From NCBI RefSeq assembly GCF_003350295.1, contig NZ_QLYY01000025.1, positions 1-64,000 on the forward strand: a stretch of DNA of 64,000 bases, written 5' to 3'. The stretch is from Vibrio tetraodonis (GTDB taxonomy: Bacteria > Pseudomonadota > Gammaproteobacteria > Enterobacterales > Vibrionaceae). Made by a program: the position numbers and the translations under genes. Below the pieces are notes generated by a model. The model worked only from the letters and a program-made list of their open reading frames with translations, did not search any database and was not told the DNA's origin. Position 1 is the stretch's first letter; each line of letters opens with the position of its first letter. Positions 37,002-46,469 of the stretch are shown here, in pieces.

Positions 37002-38252
37002 TTACTTTTGTTGGTAGGCTTTGCCTACTTCTTCAGCAATAATTCTGATGCCTTTTTGCATCATGTCATCGTCTTGCACATAGTTCATGCGCAAACATTG
37101 GTGAGCATGTTCCCAATCATCTTCTTGACCAATAAAGAAGTACTCGCCTGGAACAATAAGAACGCCTCGTGCTTTTAACCTTTGATAGAGCTCCATCGTG
37201 GTTATCGGTAGTTCATCAAACCAAAGCCAAAGGAAAATCGCGCCTTCGGGTTTGTGGATTCTAAAGCGAGGGTCCGTTATTTCTCTTTGTAGTAGCTCTA
37301 CTGCTCGCTGTGATTTTTGTTGGTAGAAAGGTTTAATAACTTCAGTGCTTAGCTTGAGTAGATCATCATTTTCGATCATATGATACCCAAGAGCCGGGCC
37401 TAAGCTTCCGGGGGCTAGGCTAATGATGCCATTCATATTGGTTAGAGCTTGAGTGATTTCTTCGCTCGCAATCACAATTCCACAGCGTATTCCGGGCAGC
37501 CCAAGCTTCGATAGACTCATACACAAAATGGTATTTTCATTCCAAAATGGTTTTACATCCTCAAAAATAATATTGGGGAAGGGCAGCCCATAGGCGTTGT
37601 CTATTAAAAGTGGAATATTGTTTTCACGAGCGATTTGATCTAGCTTCTCTATTTCTTCATCAGTGAGAACATTACCTGTGGGGTTTGTTGGCCGTGATGC
37701 GCAAATAGCAGCGACAGACTCATCGACTTTTAGTTCTTCAAAATTCACATGGTATTTGAAAAGGCCATTATCGAGAATTTCAATATCCGGTTGGTATGAA
37801 ACAAAAATATTCTCATCAACGCCTGCGTCGCCATAACCTATGTACTCTGGTGCTAAAGGTAAGAGAATTTTCTTATGTGAGCCGTCAGGTTGCTGGCCTG
37901 CCAGTAAGTTGAATAGGTAAAAAAAACCACTTTGGCTGCCGTTGGTAAGGCTGATGTTTTTAGCGCTAATATCCCATCCATAGGTTTTTTTGAGTAGATC
38001 TGCTAAGGCGGTAATAAACGTATTTTTCCCTTGAGGGCCGTCATAGTTGGTCAGAGCGGCGACAAGCTCTCCATTTGAGAGCATTTTTTCACTAGCTTGT
38101 TGAAAGTAATCGAGCATTGCGGGAATGGCTGCAGGGTTGCCTCCTCCAAGCATCATGGCACCAGGGGTGCGCAGGCCATCGTTTAAGTCATCCATGAGAC
38201 GAGTTATTCCGGAATATTGGTTAAACTTTTCACCAAACTTAGAGAATTGCAT
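37002..38252 (-). CDS. avtA: Valine-pyruvate aminotransferase AvtA
   Basis: A 416-residue fold-type I PLP enzyme aligning along its length with E. coli AvtA (417). The pyridoxal phosphate lysine lies in MSLSKLGLPGIRCGI, and RPTNPTGNVLTDEE plus LLIDNAYGLPFP are conserved. It exchanges the amino group between valine and pyruvate (also alanine and 2-aminobutyrate). It appears as a single-gene unit, convergent with ibpA. It fits functionally with the ilv genes 7 kb to the right. Confidence 0.95.
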   Translation of the reverse strand: MQFSKFGEKFNQYSGITRLMDDLNDGLRTPGAMMLGGGNPAAIPAMLDYFQQASEKMLSNGELVAALTNYDGPQGKNTFITALADLLKKTYGWDISAKNISLTNGSQSGFFYLFNLLAGQQPDGSHKKILLPLAPEYIGYGDAGVDENIFVSYQPDIEILDNGLFKYHVNFEELKVDESVAAICASRPTNPTGNVLTDEEIEKLDQIARENNIPLLIDNAYGLPFPNIIFEDVKPFWNENTILCMSLSKLGLPGIRCGIVIASEEITQALTNMNGIISLAPGSLGPALGYHMIENDDLLKLSTEVIKPFYQQKSQRAVELLQREITDPRFRIHKPEGAIFLWLWFDELPITTMELYQRLKARGVLIVPGEYFFIGQEDDWEHAHQCLRMNYVQDDDMMQKGIRIIAEEVGKAYQQK

Positions 38253-38413
38253 TTGTCGTTATACCTGATGTGTTGTGATTGTTTTTATATTAATTGCTAA
38301 AACCTGAGGTCAATAAGGCTTCCTTGCGCAAGACTAATTGACTGTCAATGTTCAGGCAATCCTTGAACATACCTTAATGTGATCGTGAGGCAAAGGACAA
38401 AATTTGGTCGTGT

Positions 38414-38452
38414 AAAAAAATAAAGCCCAACTTTGATAAGTTGGGCTTTATC
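38414..38452 (-). terminator. glyQS terminator
   Basis: A 12 bp stem AAAGCCCAACTT / AAGTTGGGCTTT around TGAT, followed on the reverse strand by a run of T; 22 bp past the glyS stop. Confidence 0.88.
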
Positions 38453-38473
38453 ACATGTCTATTGTTGCATGTT

Positions 38474-40540
38474 TTACTTTTGAAGAAGTGAAATATCTGC
38501 GATTTGTAGGAACAGGTTTCTCAACTTATTAAGAAGAGTAAGACGGTTCTTTTTCAAGGCTTCATCATCTGCCATAACCATGACATTATCAAAGAAAGCA
38601 TCGACAGGCTCTCGTAAATCCGCGAGTTTGCTCAGTGCATCTTGATAGTTGCCAGTTGCAAAGGCGGGCTCTAGAGCTTCTGCCATGACTTCAACACTTT
38701 CAGCCAGCGCCTTTTCGGCATCTTCTTGAAGAAGAGTAAGATCAATAGACTCTGCAAGCTCACCATCAAACTTAGCCAGTATGTTGCCCACTCGCTTGTT
38801 AGCAGCAGAAAGTGCTTCTGCGGCTTCAAGCTCTCGGAAGTGGGAAACCGCTTTTACGCGTCTGTCGAAGTCAGCTGGTTTGGTAGGGCGGCGTGCTAGA
38901 ACGGCCTGAATAATGTCTACGCTGAACCCTTCATCTTTATACCAAGCGTTAAAGCGACCAAGCATGAACTCGACAACATCGTCTTCAACACTTGCATTGG
39001 TTAACTTATCACCAAATAAAGATTTGGCTTTCGCAATCAGATCGGTTAGATCCAGATGGTAGCCATTTTCAACGATGATACGCAGCACTCCCAAAGAAGC
39101 ACGGCGCAAAGCAAATGGATCGCTTCCTTTGGGCGCTTGTCCAATGCCAAAAATACCCACTATGGTGTCAAGCTTATCTGCGATAGCTACAGCAGTAGAC
39201 ACGCCGTGTGATGGTAAAGTATCACCAGCGAAGCGCGGCATATATTGTTCATTAATTGCCACAGCGACTTCTTCCGCTTCTCCATCGTGCCTCGCATAGT
39301 GCATGCCCATGACACCTTGAGTATCGGTAAACTCAAACACCATAGATGTCATTAGATCGCACTTAGCTAGCAGGCCTGCCCGTTTTGACTTTTCAACGTC
39401 CGCACCGATTTTATCAGCGATATAACCCGCTAATTCGGTAATGCGGTCGGTTTTGTCTTTAATCGTGCCTAGCTGTTTTTGGAAGATGGCTTGCTCTAGC
39501 TCAGGTAAGCGGTCGATAAGAGGACGTTTTCTATCAGTGTTAAAGAAGAACTCTGCGTCAGCTAGACGAGGGCGAACGACCTTTTCGTTACCTTCGATGA
39601 CGTACTTAGGCTCTTTCGATTCTATGTTTGATACGAAGATGAAGTTGGGTAGAAGCTTCTTGTTTTGATCGTAAACAGGGAAATACTTCTGGTCACCTTT
39701 CATGGTGTAAACCAGAGCTTCAGAAGGTACCTTTAGGAATTCTTGTTCAAATTTGGCCGTTAGTACAACTGGCCATTCAACCAGAGATGTGACTTCTTCG
39801 ACTAGATCATCTTCGAGATCGGCGATGCCGCCAACTGCTGATGCCGCTTTTTGTGCCTCGGCAATGATTATCTGTTTACGAGTCTCGTAATCAGCCATAA
39901 CTTTACCGCGCTCTTGCAAGATCTCAGGGTATTGCTCAGCAGACTCGATAGTGAACACTTGCTCACCCATGAAGCGATGGCCTCGAATGCTACGTCCAGA
40001 TGCGACACCAAGTATTTCACCGTCGATCAGTTCCGCGCCCATCAGTATGGTCAAAGTTTTTACTGGACGGATAAATTGGGTGGTTTTGTTGCCCCAACGC
40101 ATTGGTTTTGCAATCGGGAGGTTGGCGAGCGCTTTTGAAGCGAGACTGACTATTATTTCACTCGTTTGCTTACCTTTGACCTCTTGCTTGAACAGCAGCC
40201 ATTCACCTTTGTCTGTCACCATGCGATCGGCTTGCTCTACCGCTATTCCACAGCCACGAGCCCAGCCTTGAGCAGCTTTGGTTGGGTTACCTTCTGCATC
40301 AAAAGCCGCTGTTATGGCAGGGCCACGCTTTTCAACAATCTTATCTGCTTGGCTTTCTGCTAGCTCAGTGACTTTAAGCGCAAGGCGTCTAGGTGCAGCA
40401 AACCACTTGATACCTCGGTGAGCAAGCTCAGCGCTTTGCAGCTCGGATTCAAAATTTGCAGCGAAAGCTTCAGCAAGAGTACGAAGCTGTGTTGGTGGAA
40501 GTTCTTCTGTACCAAGTTCGATTAGAAATTCTTTTGCCAT
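38474..40540 (-). CDS. glyS: Glycyl-tRNA synthetase beta subunit
   Basis: 688 residues, the tRNA-binding subunit of the alpha2beta2 bacterial glycyl-tRNA synthetase. N-terminus KEFLIELGTEELPPTQL and the HD-type segment are typical, with a C-terminal anticodon-binding helical domain. Length is close to E. coli (689). It follows glyQ by 14 bp. Confidence 0.98.
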   Translation of the reverse strand: MAKEFLIELGTEELPPTQLRTLAEAFAANFESELQSAELAHRGIKWFAAPRRLALKVTELAESQADKIVEKRGPAITAAFDAEGNPTKAAQGWARGCGIAVEQADRMVTDKGEWLLFKQEVKGKQTSEIIVSLASKALANLPIAKPMRWGNKTTQFIRPVKTLTILMGAELIDGEILGVASGRSIRGHRFMGEQVFTIESAEQYPEILQERGKVMADYETRKQIIIAEAQKAASAVGGIADLEDDLVEEVTSLVEWPVVLTAKFEQEFLKVPSEALVYTMKGDQKYFPVYDQNKKLLPNFIFVSNIESKEPKYVIEGNEKVVRPRLADAEFFFNTDRKRPLIDRLPELEQAIFQKQLGTIKDKTDRITELAGYIADKIGADVEKSKRAGLLAKCDLMTSMVFEFTDTQGVMGMHYARHDGEAEEVAVAINEQYMPRFAGDTLPSHGVSTAVAIADKLDTIVGIFGIGQAPKGSDPFALRRASLGVLRIIVENGYHLDLTDLIAKAKSLFGDKLTNASVEDDVVEFMLGRFNAWYKDEGFSVDIIQAVLARRPTKPADFDRRVKAVSHFRELEAAEALSAANKRVGNILAKFDGELAESIDLTLLQEDAEKALAESVEVMAEALEPAFATGNYQDALSKLADLREPVDAFFDNVMVMADDEALKKNRLTLLNKLRNLFLQIADISLLQK

Positions 40541-40554
40541 GTTACTCTTATCCC

Positions 40555-41472
40555 TTACGCCTGTTCTTTCTTACACATTGGGAAGCCAAGCGCTTCACGA
40601 GATGCATAGTATGCTTCAGCAACTGACTTGGTCAGGTTGCGAATACGCAAAATATAGCGCTGACGTTCTGTTACTGAAATCGCCTTGCGGGCATCAAGCA
40701 AGTTGAATGCATGGCCTGCTTTTAAGATGCGCTCATAGGCAGGAAGTGGCAATGGCTTTTCAAGCTCAAGTAACTCACGGCATTCTTTTTCGCACTGCTC
40801 AAAGAAGCTAAATAAGAAGTCAACATCAGCATGTTCGAAGTTATAAGTAGATTGCTCGACTTCATTTTGATGAAAAATGTCACCATAAGTGACAACGCTG
40901 CCATCTGGTGCTTTGTTCCATACTAAATCGTAGACAGAATCGACCTCTTGAATATACATAGCAAGGCGCTCGATGCCGTACGTTATCTCACCAGTAACAG
41001 GTTTACACTCAAGTCCGCCCACTTGCTGGAAGTAAGTAAACTGAGAGATCTCCATACCATTTAGCCAGACTTCCCAACCTAGTCCCCAAGCACCTAGTGT
41101 TGGATTTTCCCAGTTATCTTCTACGAAGCGAATGTCATGTACTAGCGGGTCGACACCAAGAACTTCGAGAGAGCCTAAGTACAATTCTTGAATATTGTCT
41201 GGGGATGGCTTCAGCGCGACTTGAAATTGGTAGTAGTGCTGTAGACGGTTAGGGTTTTCACCATAACGACCATCCGTTGGGCGACGAGAAGGTTGTACGT
41301 AGGCTGTTGACATGGGCTCTGGGCCAAGCGCTCGCAAACAGGTCATTGGATGCGATGTGCCAGCGCCAACCTCCATATCAAGTGGTTGAACAATAGTGCA
41401 ACCATTTTGAGCCCAATAATCCTGCAGCGCGAGGATCATTCCTTGGAAGGTTTTGGTATCGTATTTGTGCAT
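40555..41472 (-). CDS. glyQ: Glycyl-tRNA synthetase alpha subunit
   Basis: 305 residues, the catalytic class II core that makes glycyl-adenylate. TFQGMILALQDYWAQNGC near the start and the PDGRYGENPNRL-like stretch (RRPTDGRYGENPNR) with YYQFQVALKPSP are family hallmarks. First gene of glyQS. The upstream gap 41473-41724 (shared with the divergent mneA riboswitch) holds small hairpins such as CCCATA/TATGGG at 41587-41605 and TTGCC/GGCAA near 41523-41536, but I cannot assign a promoter. Confidence 0.98.
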   Translation of the reverse strand: MHKYDTKTFQGMILALQDYWAQNGCTIVQPLDMEVGAGTSHPMTCLRALGPEPMSTAYVQPSRRPTDGRYGENPNRLQHYYQFQVALKPSPDNIQELYLGSLEVLGVDPLVHDIRFVEDNWENPTLGAWGLGWEVWLNGMEISQFTYFQQVGGLECKPVTGEITYGIERLAMYIQEVDSVYDLVWNKAPDGSVVTYGDIFHQNEVEQSTYNFEHADVDFLFSFFEQCEKECRELLELEKPLPLPAYERILKAGHAFNLLDARKAISVTERQRYILRIRNLTKSVAEAYYASREALGFPMCKKEQA

Positions 41473-41724
41473 AAGTCAGGTTCGCGCAATTCTGTGATTA
41501 CTTGTATTTTCGCCTGCTTCGTTGCCTTTTTAGGCAAAAAGTGCGATTCAAAGTAACTAGGGTTGAAAAAATAACAATCAAGTATACCCATAACTGGGCT
41601 ATGGGAGTAGGGGTAATCTTGCTTAATTGGTAATCAAAAGTGCGATTTAATAGAATTTATGGCGCTTATTATTGCTATTTTTTCTAAAACACATGATTTG
41701 ATGAAAATCTGACTTGTGATTTTT

Positions 41725-41904
41725 GGCAGTGGTCTTTAAAATTTGGCCATCTTTGGGGAGTAGCTTGCCGACGGAGTATTTGTTCGGTTCGTTCGTCAAC
41801 ATATTTGGTGCACAATCACCATGGCGTTCGAGACTCATCGCCTGATGAGTTTAGCAAGACCTTAGATAAACATCGTGAACCGGGGCGGGGCACGAGGTTT
41901 ATCT
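41725..41904 (+). promoter_or_regulatory. Manganese riboswitch (yybP-ykoY family) upstream of mneA
   Basis: The two conserved Mn2+-binding arms are present: GGGGAGTAGC (41755-41764) and GAGACTCAT (41830-41838) with the nearby GCAAGACC (41854-41861). After the aptamer an 8 bp stem AGATAAAC / GTTTATCT (41864-41871 with 41897-41904), with an inner CGTG/CACG, could be the expression platform. The gene that follows belongs to a manganese exporter family, which supports the call. Confidence 0.85.
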
Positions 41905-41942
41905 TAGGTTAAAATTATAATCCCTGCCTCATTGAGCATGTC

Positions 41943-42497
41943 GTGAGCGTTTTAGCTATATCAATTACCACAGTCGCCTTAGCCGAAATAGGTGACAAAA
42001 CCCAGTTGTTATCTTTGTTGCTTGCCAGCCGATATCAAAAGCCAATTCCCATTATCATTGCTATCTCGTTAGCAACATTGGTCAATCACGCCTTGGCAGC
42101 ATGGTTGGGTGTCGTTGTCGCTGATCATATACCTGCAAATCTTTTAAAATGGGTTCTCTTCATTAGCTTTCTTGTAATGGCGTGTTGGATTGTTATTCCA
42201 GACAAACTAAACGAAGACAGCAGCATGAAAAATCGTGGCGCATTTCTAACCAGCTTTGTTGCTTTTTTTATAGCTGAGATAGGAGATAAAACTCAAATAG
42301 CGACGTCTATTCTTGGAGCCCAATACGCCCAGTCATTCGTTTTGGTCATTGTCGGTACAACAATAGGTATGTTGCTAGCGAATATACCGGTTGTTTTTAT
42401 TGGTCGTATGTCAGCAGGCAGGTTACCGCTTGATATGATTCGTAAAGTTACAGCGATATTGTTTGCTGGCTTGGCAGTGAGCAGTTTGGCTCTCTAG
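41943..42497 (+). CDS. mneA: Manganese exporter MneA (GDT1/UPF0016 family)
   Basis: A 184-residue membrane protein of about six helices made of two repeated halves, each carrying the family motif EIGDKT (residues 15-20 and 112-117). These acidic motifs line the cation path in the GDT1/TMEM165 family. The V. cholerae member is known to export Mn2+ and protect from manganese excess. It starts with GTG at 41943 and is preceded by a manganese riboswitch, so expression should rise with Mn2+. A short TAGCCT/AGGCTA repeat overlaps the stop. Confidence 0.92.
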   Translation: MSVLAISITTVALAEIGDKTQLLSLLLASRYQKPIPIIIAISLATLVNHALAAWLGVVVADHIPANLLKWVLFISFLVMACWIVIPDKLNEDSSMKNRGAFLTSFVAFFIAEIGDKTQIATSILGAQYAQSFVLVIVGTTIGMLLANIPVVFIGRMSAGRLPLDMIRKVTAILFAGLAVSSLAL

Positions 42498-42656
42498 CCT
42501 ATCAGGCTAAATAAATTGTATATCGCTAGATATAGGGCGTGACACCTAGCATACCAGTCAAACTATACTCGTGCTATGTTAGCTATTTGAATAATGTTAC
42601 TCAAAGTGTTGTGAGATCTTATGAATTTTCACCAGACTGCATGAGAGGTCAATATT

Positions 42657-42899
42657 ATGCTGACACGTTATATGGGGATATCTCCCAAAAGTCAGAGTTA
42701 CTTGTTTAGCTTTGGCCTAGTACTATGTTTGCTGGCAATGGCGCTGACGGATATGTGGCTGCCAATCGTTGCAGGCTCGTTTGTTCTGACTGCCCTGACT
42801 GTTGAGGCTTGGATCAGGGTTGCGCATATCCTGCCTTTACAGGAAGAAATGCGCCAAATGAAAGAGCAAGTCGAGCAGTTACACTCCAAGCTAAAGTAA
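42657..42899 (+). CDS. Small membrane protein with C-terminal coiled coil, unknown function
   Basis: 80 residues. Two hydrophobic segments (about 15-32 and 36-55) would form a membrane hairpin, followed by a charged heptad-like tail (QEEMRQMKEQVEQLHSK) likely to be a coiled coil. GAGAGG lies 8 bases before the ATG, a good ribosome binding site. A likely terminator follows. I do not recognise a named family; position between mneA and tusA appears Vibrio-specific. Function unknown. Confidence 0.7.
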   Translation: MLTRYMGISPKSQSYLFSFGLVLCLLAMALTDMWLPIVAGSFVLTALTVEAWIRVAHILPLQEEMRQMKEQVEQLHSKLK

Positions 42900-42916
42900 A
42901 AGGTTAAGCATAAAAG

Positions 42917-42939
42917 AAAGCCTGTAATGAAAAGGCTTT
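42917..42939. terminator. Weak terminator between the 80-residue gene and tusA
   Basis: Inverted repeat AAAGCCT / AGGCTTT with a 9-base loop and a short T run on the forward strand; lies between convergent genes. Confidence 0.5.
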
Positions 42940-42944
42940 TGTAT

Positions 42945-43199
42945 CTATTCAATCCCTTTTCTGATCAGGTATTGATAGGGTAGCTGCTCGGTTTGTGAGT
43001 CGATTAGTTGATGATCCATGAACCGGCAAAAGCTTGGTATATCTCTGGTGGTGGAAGGATCGTCAGCAGTCACAAGTAATATTTCACCGTCTTTCATATT
43101 ACGGATCGTCTTCCTGACCATCATTACTGGCTCTGGACAGCGCATTCCTTCAGCGTCCAGTATTTTGTCTGCCTGCTCTACATTGAACATTGTGGTCAT
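42945..43199 (-). CDS. tusA: Sulfur carrier protein TusA
   Basis: 84 residues, TusA/SirA fold. The persulfide-accepting cysteine lies in DAEGMRCPEPVMMVRK (C21 from the first ATG). It takes sulfur from IscS and passes it to TusBCD for 2-thiouridine formation in tRNA. The first ATG gives MTTMFNVEQ; a start three codons later is possible. It is a single-gene unit. Confidence 0.95.
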   Translation of the reverse strand: MTTMFNVEQADKILDAEGMRCPEPVMMVRKTIRNMKDGEILLVTADDPSTTRDIPSFCRFMDHQLIDSQTEQLPYQYLIRKGIE

Positions 43200-43327
43200 A
43201 TCTCAAGTTAACTTTAAGGGGCTAGATGATACTGGCGGAGAAAAAATATTCAATAACCTCTTGGCAAACGACACGAATTGATTTAACGTGGTTAACAACT
43301 TGATAACATTGTGTGCGGGGATTGCTT

Positions 43328-43510
43328 ATGAATGAGCTTGATCGATTAACAATATACTCCGTGCTTTGCTTTCTGTGTTTTTGCACTCTTGTATTTCGAC
43401 CTTCACATGAGGTTTCGCTATTACCGGCAGTGGGTATGTTAGCTACTATCTTTGGTATTTGGTTTGAGACCCGTTATTGGCGAGAGTCATCCAATAACCG
43501 CCAAGCTTAA
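43328..43510 (+). CDS. Small membrane protein, unknown function
   Basis: 60 residues with two hydrophobic stretches (about 8-23 and 30-45) and a polar, arginine-containing C-terminus (TRYWRESSNNRQ). ATG at 43328 is preceded by GGGG eight bases upstream; a GTG at 43313 would add five residues. A good terminator follows at 43568. I do not recognise the family. It is plausible as a real gene because of the start signal and terminator. Confidence 0.55.
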   Translation: MNELDRLTIYSVLCFLCFCTLVFRPSHEVSLLPAVGMLATIFGIWFETRYWRESSNNRQA

Positions 43511-43567
43511 GAGTGTGGTAAAAGCGCCAGTTACATTCCGATACTATCCCCATTTTTTCTTGGGCTT

Positions 43568-43594
43568 CCCCGCTGAAAGGCGGGATTTTTTTAT
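43568..43594 (+). terminator. Terminator after the 60-residue membrane protein gene
   Basis: Stem CCCGC / GCGGG with a TGAAAG loop followed by seven T. Confidence 0.75.
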
Positions 43595-43724
43595 CTAAAT
43601 TTTATGACAGCTTATAAGCTGTTAGCTAGTAAACATCATAGTCGTTCGGATAAGTGCCAAGCCCAAGCAAACAGAGTGTCTGCTGAGTCAGTCAAACTGC
43701 AACTGACTCTAAATTATTTCGCCG

Positions 43725-44705
43725 TTAGAGTTTAATTACAACTCGCCCGGTAACCTTTCCGTTAGTGATGTCTTCTGCGTAGTTGGATGCTTGTTCTAGC
43801 TTGATTTCTGTACATGCTTGTTCGAAGTAGCTTTGAGGCAATAGTTTCGCCAGCTTATTCCATGCCTGAATGCGTTTTTCTGTTGGGCACATGACTGAAT
43901 CAATACCTTGTAGACGCACGTTACGGAGAATAAATGGCATAACTGTGGTTGGTAAATCGAAGCCTCCCGCGAGCCCACAAGCTGCCACGGCTCCGTTGTA
44001 GTCCATTTGGGATAAAACTTTTGCTAATACCTTACTACCAACAGTATCTATAGCGCCTGCCCAAGCTTGCTTTTCTAGTGGGCGTGCGGTTTGTTCAAAT
44101 TCTGAACGGTCTATTATACGCGTCGCACCAAGCTTCTCTAGCAGAGGACCGTTTTGTTCGATACGACCAGTTACCGCTGAGACTTGGTATCCAAGCTGAG
44201 AGAGTAGGGTTATTGCCACAGAGCCCACACCACCGCTTGCACCTGTTACCAAAATTTCCCCAGAGTCTGGTTGAATGCCTGCGTCGATGAGAGCCTCAAC
44301 ACATAGCATGGCCGTTAAGCCCGCAGTACCCACCATCATAGCCTGTTTACCGCTAAGGCCTTTGGGTAAGGGGACAAGCCAGTCGGATTGTAGACGAGCG
44401 CGCTGAGCCATCCCCCCCCAGTGATTTTCACCTACTCCCCAACCTGTTAATACGACTTTATCACCGGCTTGGTAACGATCATTATCCGAATGAGCAACTG
44501 TGCCAGAGAGATCTATGCCTGGCACCATAGGGAAGTTGCGGATGATTTTACCTTTTCCAGTGATGGCTAAGCCGTCTTTATAATTGAGAGATGAGTAATC
44601 AACATCAATCAATACATCACCATGTGGCAATTGACTTTCGTCTATCTTGTCAATACCAGCGAGAGTTTGGTTTTGTTCTTGTCTTAAAACGAGTGCGCTA
44701 AACAT
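43725..44705 (-). CDS. acuI: Acrylyl-CoA reductase AcuI / YhdH
   Basis: 326 residues, zinc-free medium-chain reductase of the quinone oxidoreductase group. SSLNYKDGLAITGKGKIIRN and the NADPH loop TGASGGVGSVAI are typical of YhdH/AcuI. It reduces toxic acryloyl-CoA to propionyl-CoA with NADPH; marine bacteria need this when handling dimethylsulfoniopropionate or propionate-type carbon. The start is ATG at 44705 (MFSALVLRQ); a longer frame to 44729 is unlikely. It stands alone between tusA and ilvA. Confidence 0.9.
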   Translation of the reverse strand: MFSALVLRQEQNQTLAGIDKIDESQLPHGDVLIDVDYSSLNYKDGLAITGKGKIIRNFPMVPGIDLSGTVAHSDNDRYQAGDKVVLTGWGVGENHWGGMAQRARLQSDWLVPLPKGLSGKQAMMVGTAGLTAMLCVEALIDAGIQPDSGEILVTGASGGVGSVAITLLSQLGYQVSAVTGRIEQNGPLLEKLGATRIIDRSEFEQTARPLEKQAWAGAIDTVGSKVLAKVLSQMDYNGAVAACGLAGGFDLPTTVMPFILRNVRLQGIDSVMCPTEKRIQAWNKLAKLLPQSYFEQACTEIKLEQASNYAEDITNGKVTGRVVIKL

Positions 44706-44891
44706 AAAATGGTCTCCACAACCAAGCAAGAGTTTTGTTGGGCTTTGAGTTTAGATCCAAAAGGTAGCTGACTGAAATGAAACTTTCGTATTATGGAGAT
44801 GTTGTTGAGCTAGATTAAAGTTTGGTCGTCATTTAATCTTTGGGTAGATGCTAGGCATATTTAGTGATGAAACCATAGAAACTAGGGGCAG

Positions 44892-44917
44892 AACAAGCCT
44901 AGCCCCCAGGCTTTGTT
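44892..44917 (-). terminator. Possible terminator at the end of the ilv operon
   Basis: AACAAGCCT / AGGCTTTGTT inverted repeat overlapping the ilvA stop codon, followed on the reverse strand by only a weak T tract. Confidence 0.35.
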
Positions 44918-46466
44918 AGGATGATAAGAAGAACTTATAAGATGGATTATCGGTTTCGTCTTTACATTGATAGCCAAGCTCTCTCAAATGAGAGGAAAAG
45001 CGTGACAGATCGGATTCATCAAGCTCAAAGCCACACAGCACACGGCCATAGTCCGCTCCATGGTTGCGGTAGTTGAATAAGCTGATATTCCAATGGGTCC
45101 CAAGAGTGCTGAGGAACTTGAGTAAGGCACCGGGATACTCAGGGAACTCGAAGCTGTAGAGACGCTCTTTCAGTTGCTTTGATGGTCTGCCTCCAATCAT
45201 ATAGCGAATGTGTAGCTTAGCCATTTCATCCTCTGACAAATCTACCACAGGATACCCACCTTCACGCAGATCATGGATGATGTGCTCTAGTTCTTCTTGG
45301 CCGCCTTGAAGGCGCACACCAACAAATATATTCGCTAATGCATCGTCGTTATAGCGGTAGTTGAACTCAGTCACCGCGCGCCCACCAATGAGGTGACAAA
45401 ACTCAAAAAAGGCCCCTTGACGCTCGGGAATGGTTACAGCCAGTAAGCCTTCACGCTTTTCACCAAGTTCACAACGCTCTGAAACATAGCGCAGACCATG
45501 GAAGTTGGTATTGGCACCAGATAGCACTGTGCCAAGGATGCAATTTTCGAGCTTGTTTTGCTCGCTGTATTTTTTAAGGCCTGCAAGAGCCAGTGCGCCA
45601 GAAGGTTCAGCAATCGCGCGGGTATCCTCGAAGATATCTTTGACTGCGGCGCAAATTTCATCACTTGAAACAGTAACATGTCCATCAAGATATTGCTGAC
45701 AGAGTCTAAATGTTTCATCGCCGATACGTTTTACCGCAACACCATCAGCAAACATACTGACCTGATCAATAACCACGGGCTCGCCTGCATCCAGCGCTGC
45801 TTTAAGGCAGGCTGAATCTTCAGGCTCAACTGCGATAACTTTGATTTCTGGCATCAATTGCTTAACAAGCACAGCCACACCGGCTGCTAAGCCACCCCCG
45901 CCAACAGGTACAAAGATATGATCGAGGTGGCCATTTTGCTGCAGCATCTCCATACCAATTGTCCCCTGACCTGCAATCACGAGTGGGTGATCGAAGGGGG
46001 GAACAAAGGTATAACCATGTTGCTTGGCTAACCGTTCCGCTTCTGCTTTTGCTTCGTCGAAATTATTACCATGCAAGACAACAAGCCCACCAAAACTACG
46101 TACAGCATCGACTTTGATGTCTGGGGTTGTTTTTGGCATGACAATGGTGGTTTTGATGCCAAGCTTAGTGCCTGATAACGCCATGCCTTGCGCGTGGTTG
46201 CCGGCTGAGGCGGCAATCACACCTGCAGCTTTCTGCTCTTCTGATAAGCTAGCAACCATGTTGTAGGCACCGCGCAACTTAAAAGAGTGAACAGGCTGGC
46301 GGTCTTCTCGCTTGATCTGCACCTTATTACCAATACGCTCACTCAAGCGCGGCATGGCTTGTAATGGCGTGACGGTTGCAGCTTCATAGACTGGTGCTCT
46401 TAGGATCTGGCGCAGGTAGTCTGCGCCAGTCTGGTTCTCTTTCCCTGAAAATTCACACGCTGACAT
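44916..46466 (-). CDS. ilvA: Threonine ammonia-lyase (biosynthetic threonine deaminase) IlvA
   Basis: 516 residues. PLP lysine in PVHSFKLRGAYNM and the phosphate-binding GGGGLAAG loop in the catalytic domain (about 1-330), then two regulatory ACT-like domains (about 335-505). It makes 2-oxobutyrate, the first step to isoleucine, and is feedback-inhibited by isoleucine in the long form seen here. Last gene of ilvGMEDA, 3 bp after ilvD. Confidence 0.97.
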   Translation of the reverse strand: MSACEFSGKENQTGADYLRQILRAPVYEAATVTPLQAMPRLSERIGNKVQIKREDRQPVHSFKLRGAYNMVASLSEEQKAAGVIAASAGNHAQGMALSGTKLGIKTTIVMPKTTPDIKVDAVRSFGGLVVLHGNNFDEAKAEAERLAKQHGYTFVPPFDHPLVIAGQGTIGMEMLQQNGHLDHIFVPVGGGGLAAGVAVLVKQLMPEIKVIAVEPEDSACLKAALDAGEPVVIDQVSMFADGVAVKRIGDETFRLCQQYLDGHVTVSSDEICAAVKDIFEDTRAIAEPSGALALAGLKKYSEQNKLENCILGTVLSGANTNFHGLRYVSERCELGEKREGLLAVTIPERQGAFFEFCHLIGGRAVTEFNYRYNDDALANIFVGVRLQGGQEELEHIIHDLREGGYPVVDLSEDEMAKLHIRYMIGGRPSKQLKERLYSFEFPEYPGALLKFLSTLGTHWNISLFNYRNHGADYGRVLCGFELDESDLSRFSSHLRELGYQCKDETDNPSYKFFLSS

Positions 46467-46469
46467 AAG

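Noticed and set aside
41647..41838. 63-codon reverse open frame upstream of mneA
   Set aside because: It overlaps the manganese riboswitch core on the opposite strand and has no recognisable protein features.
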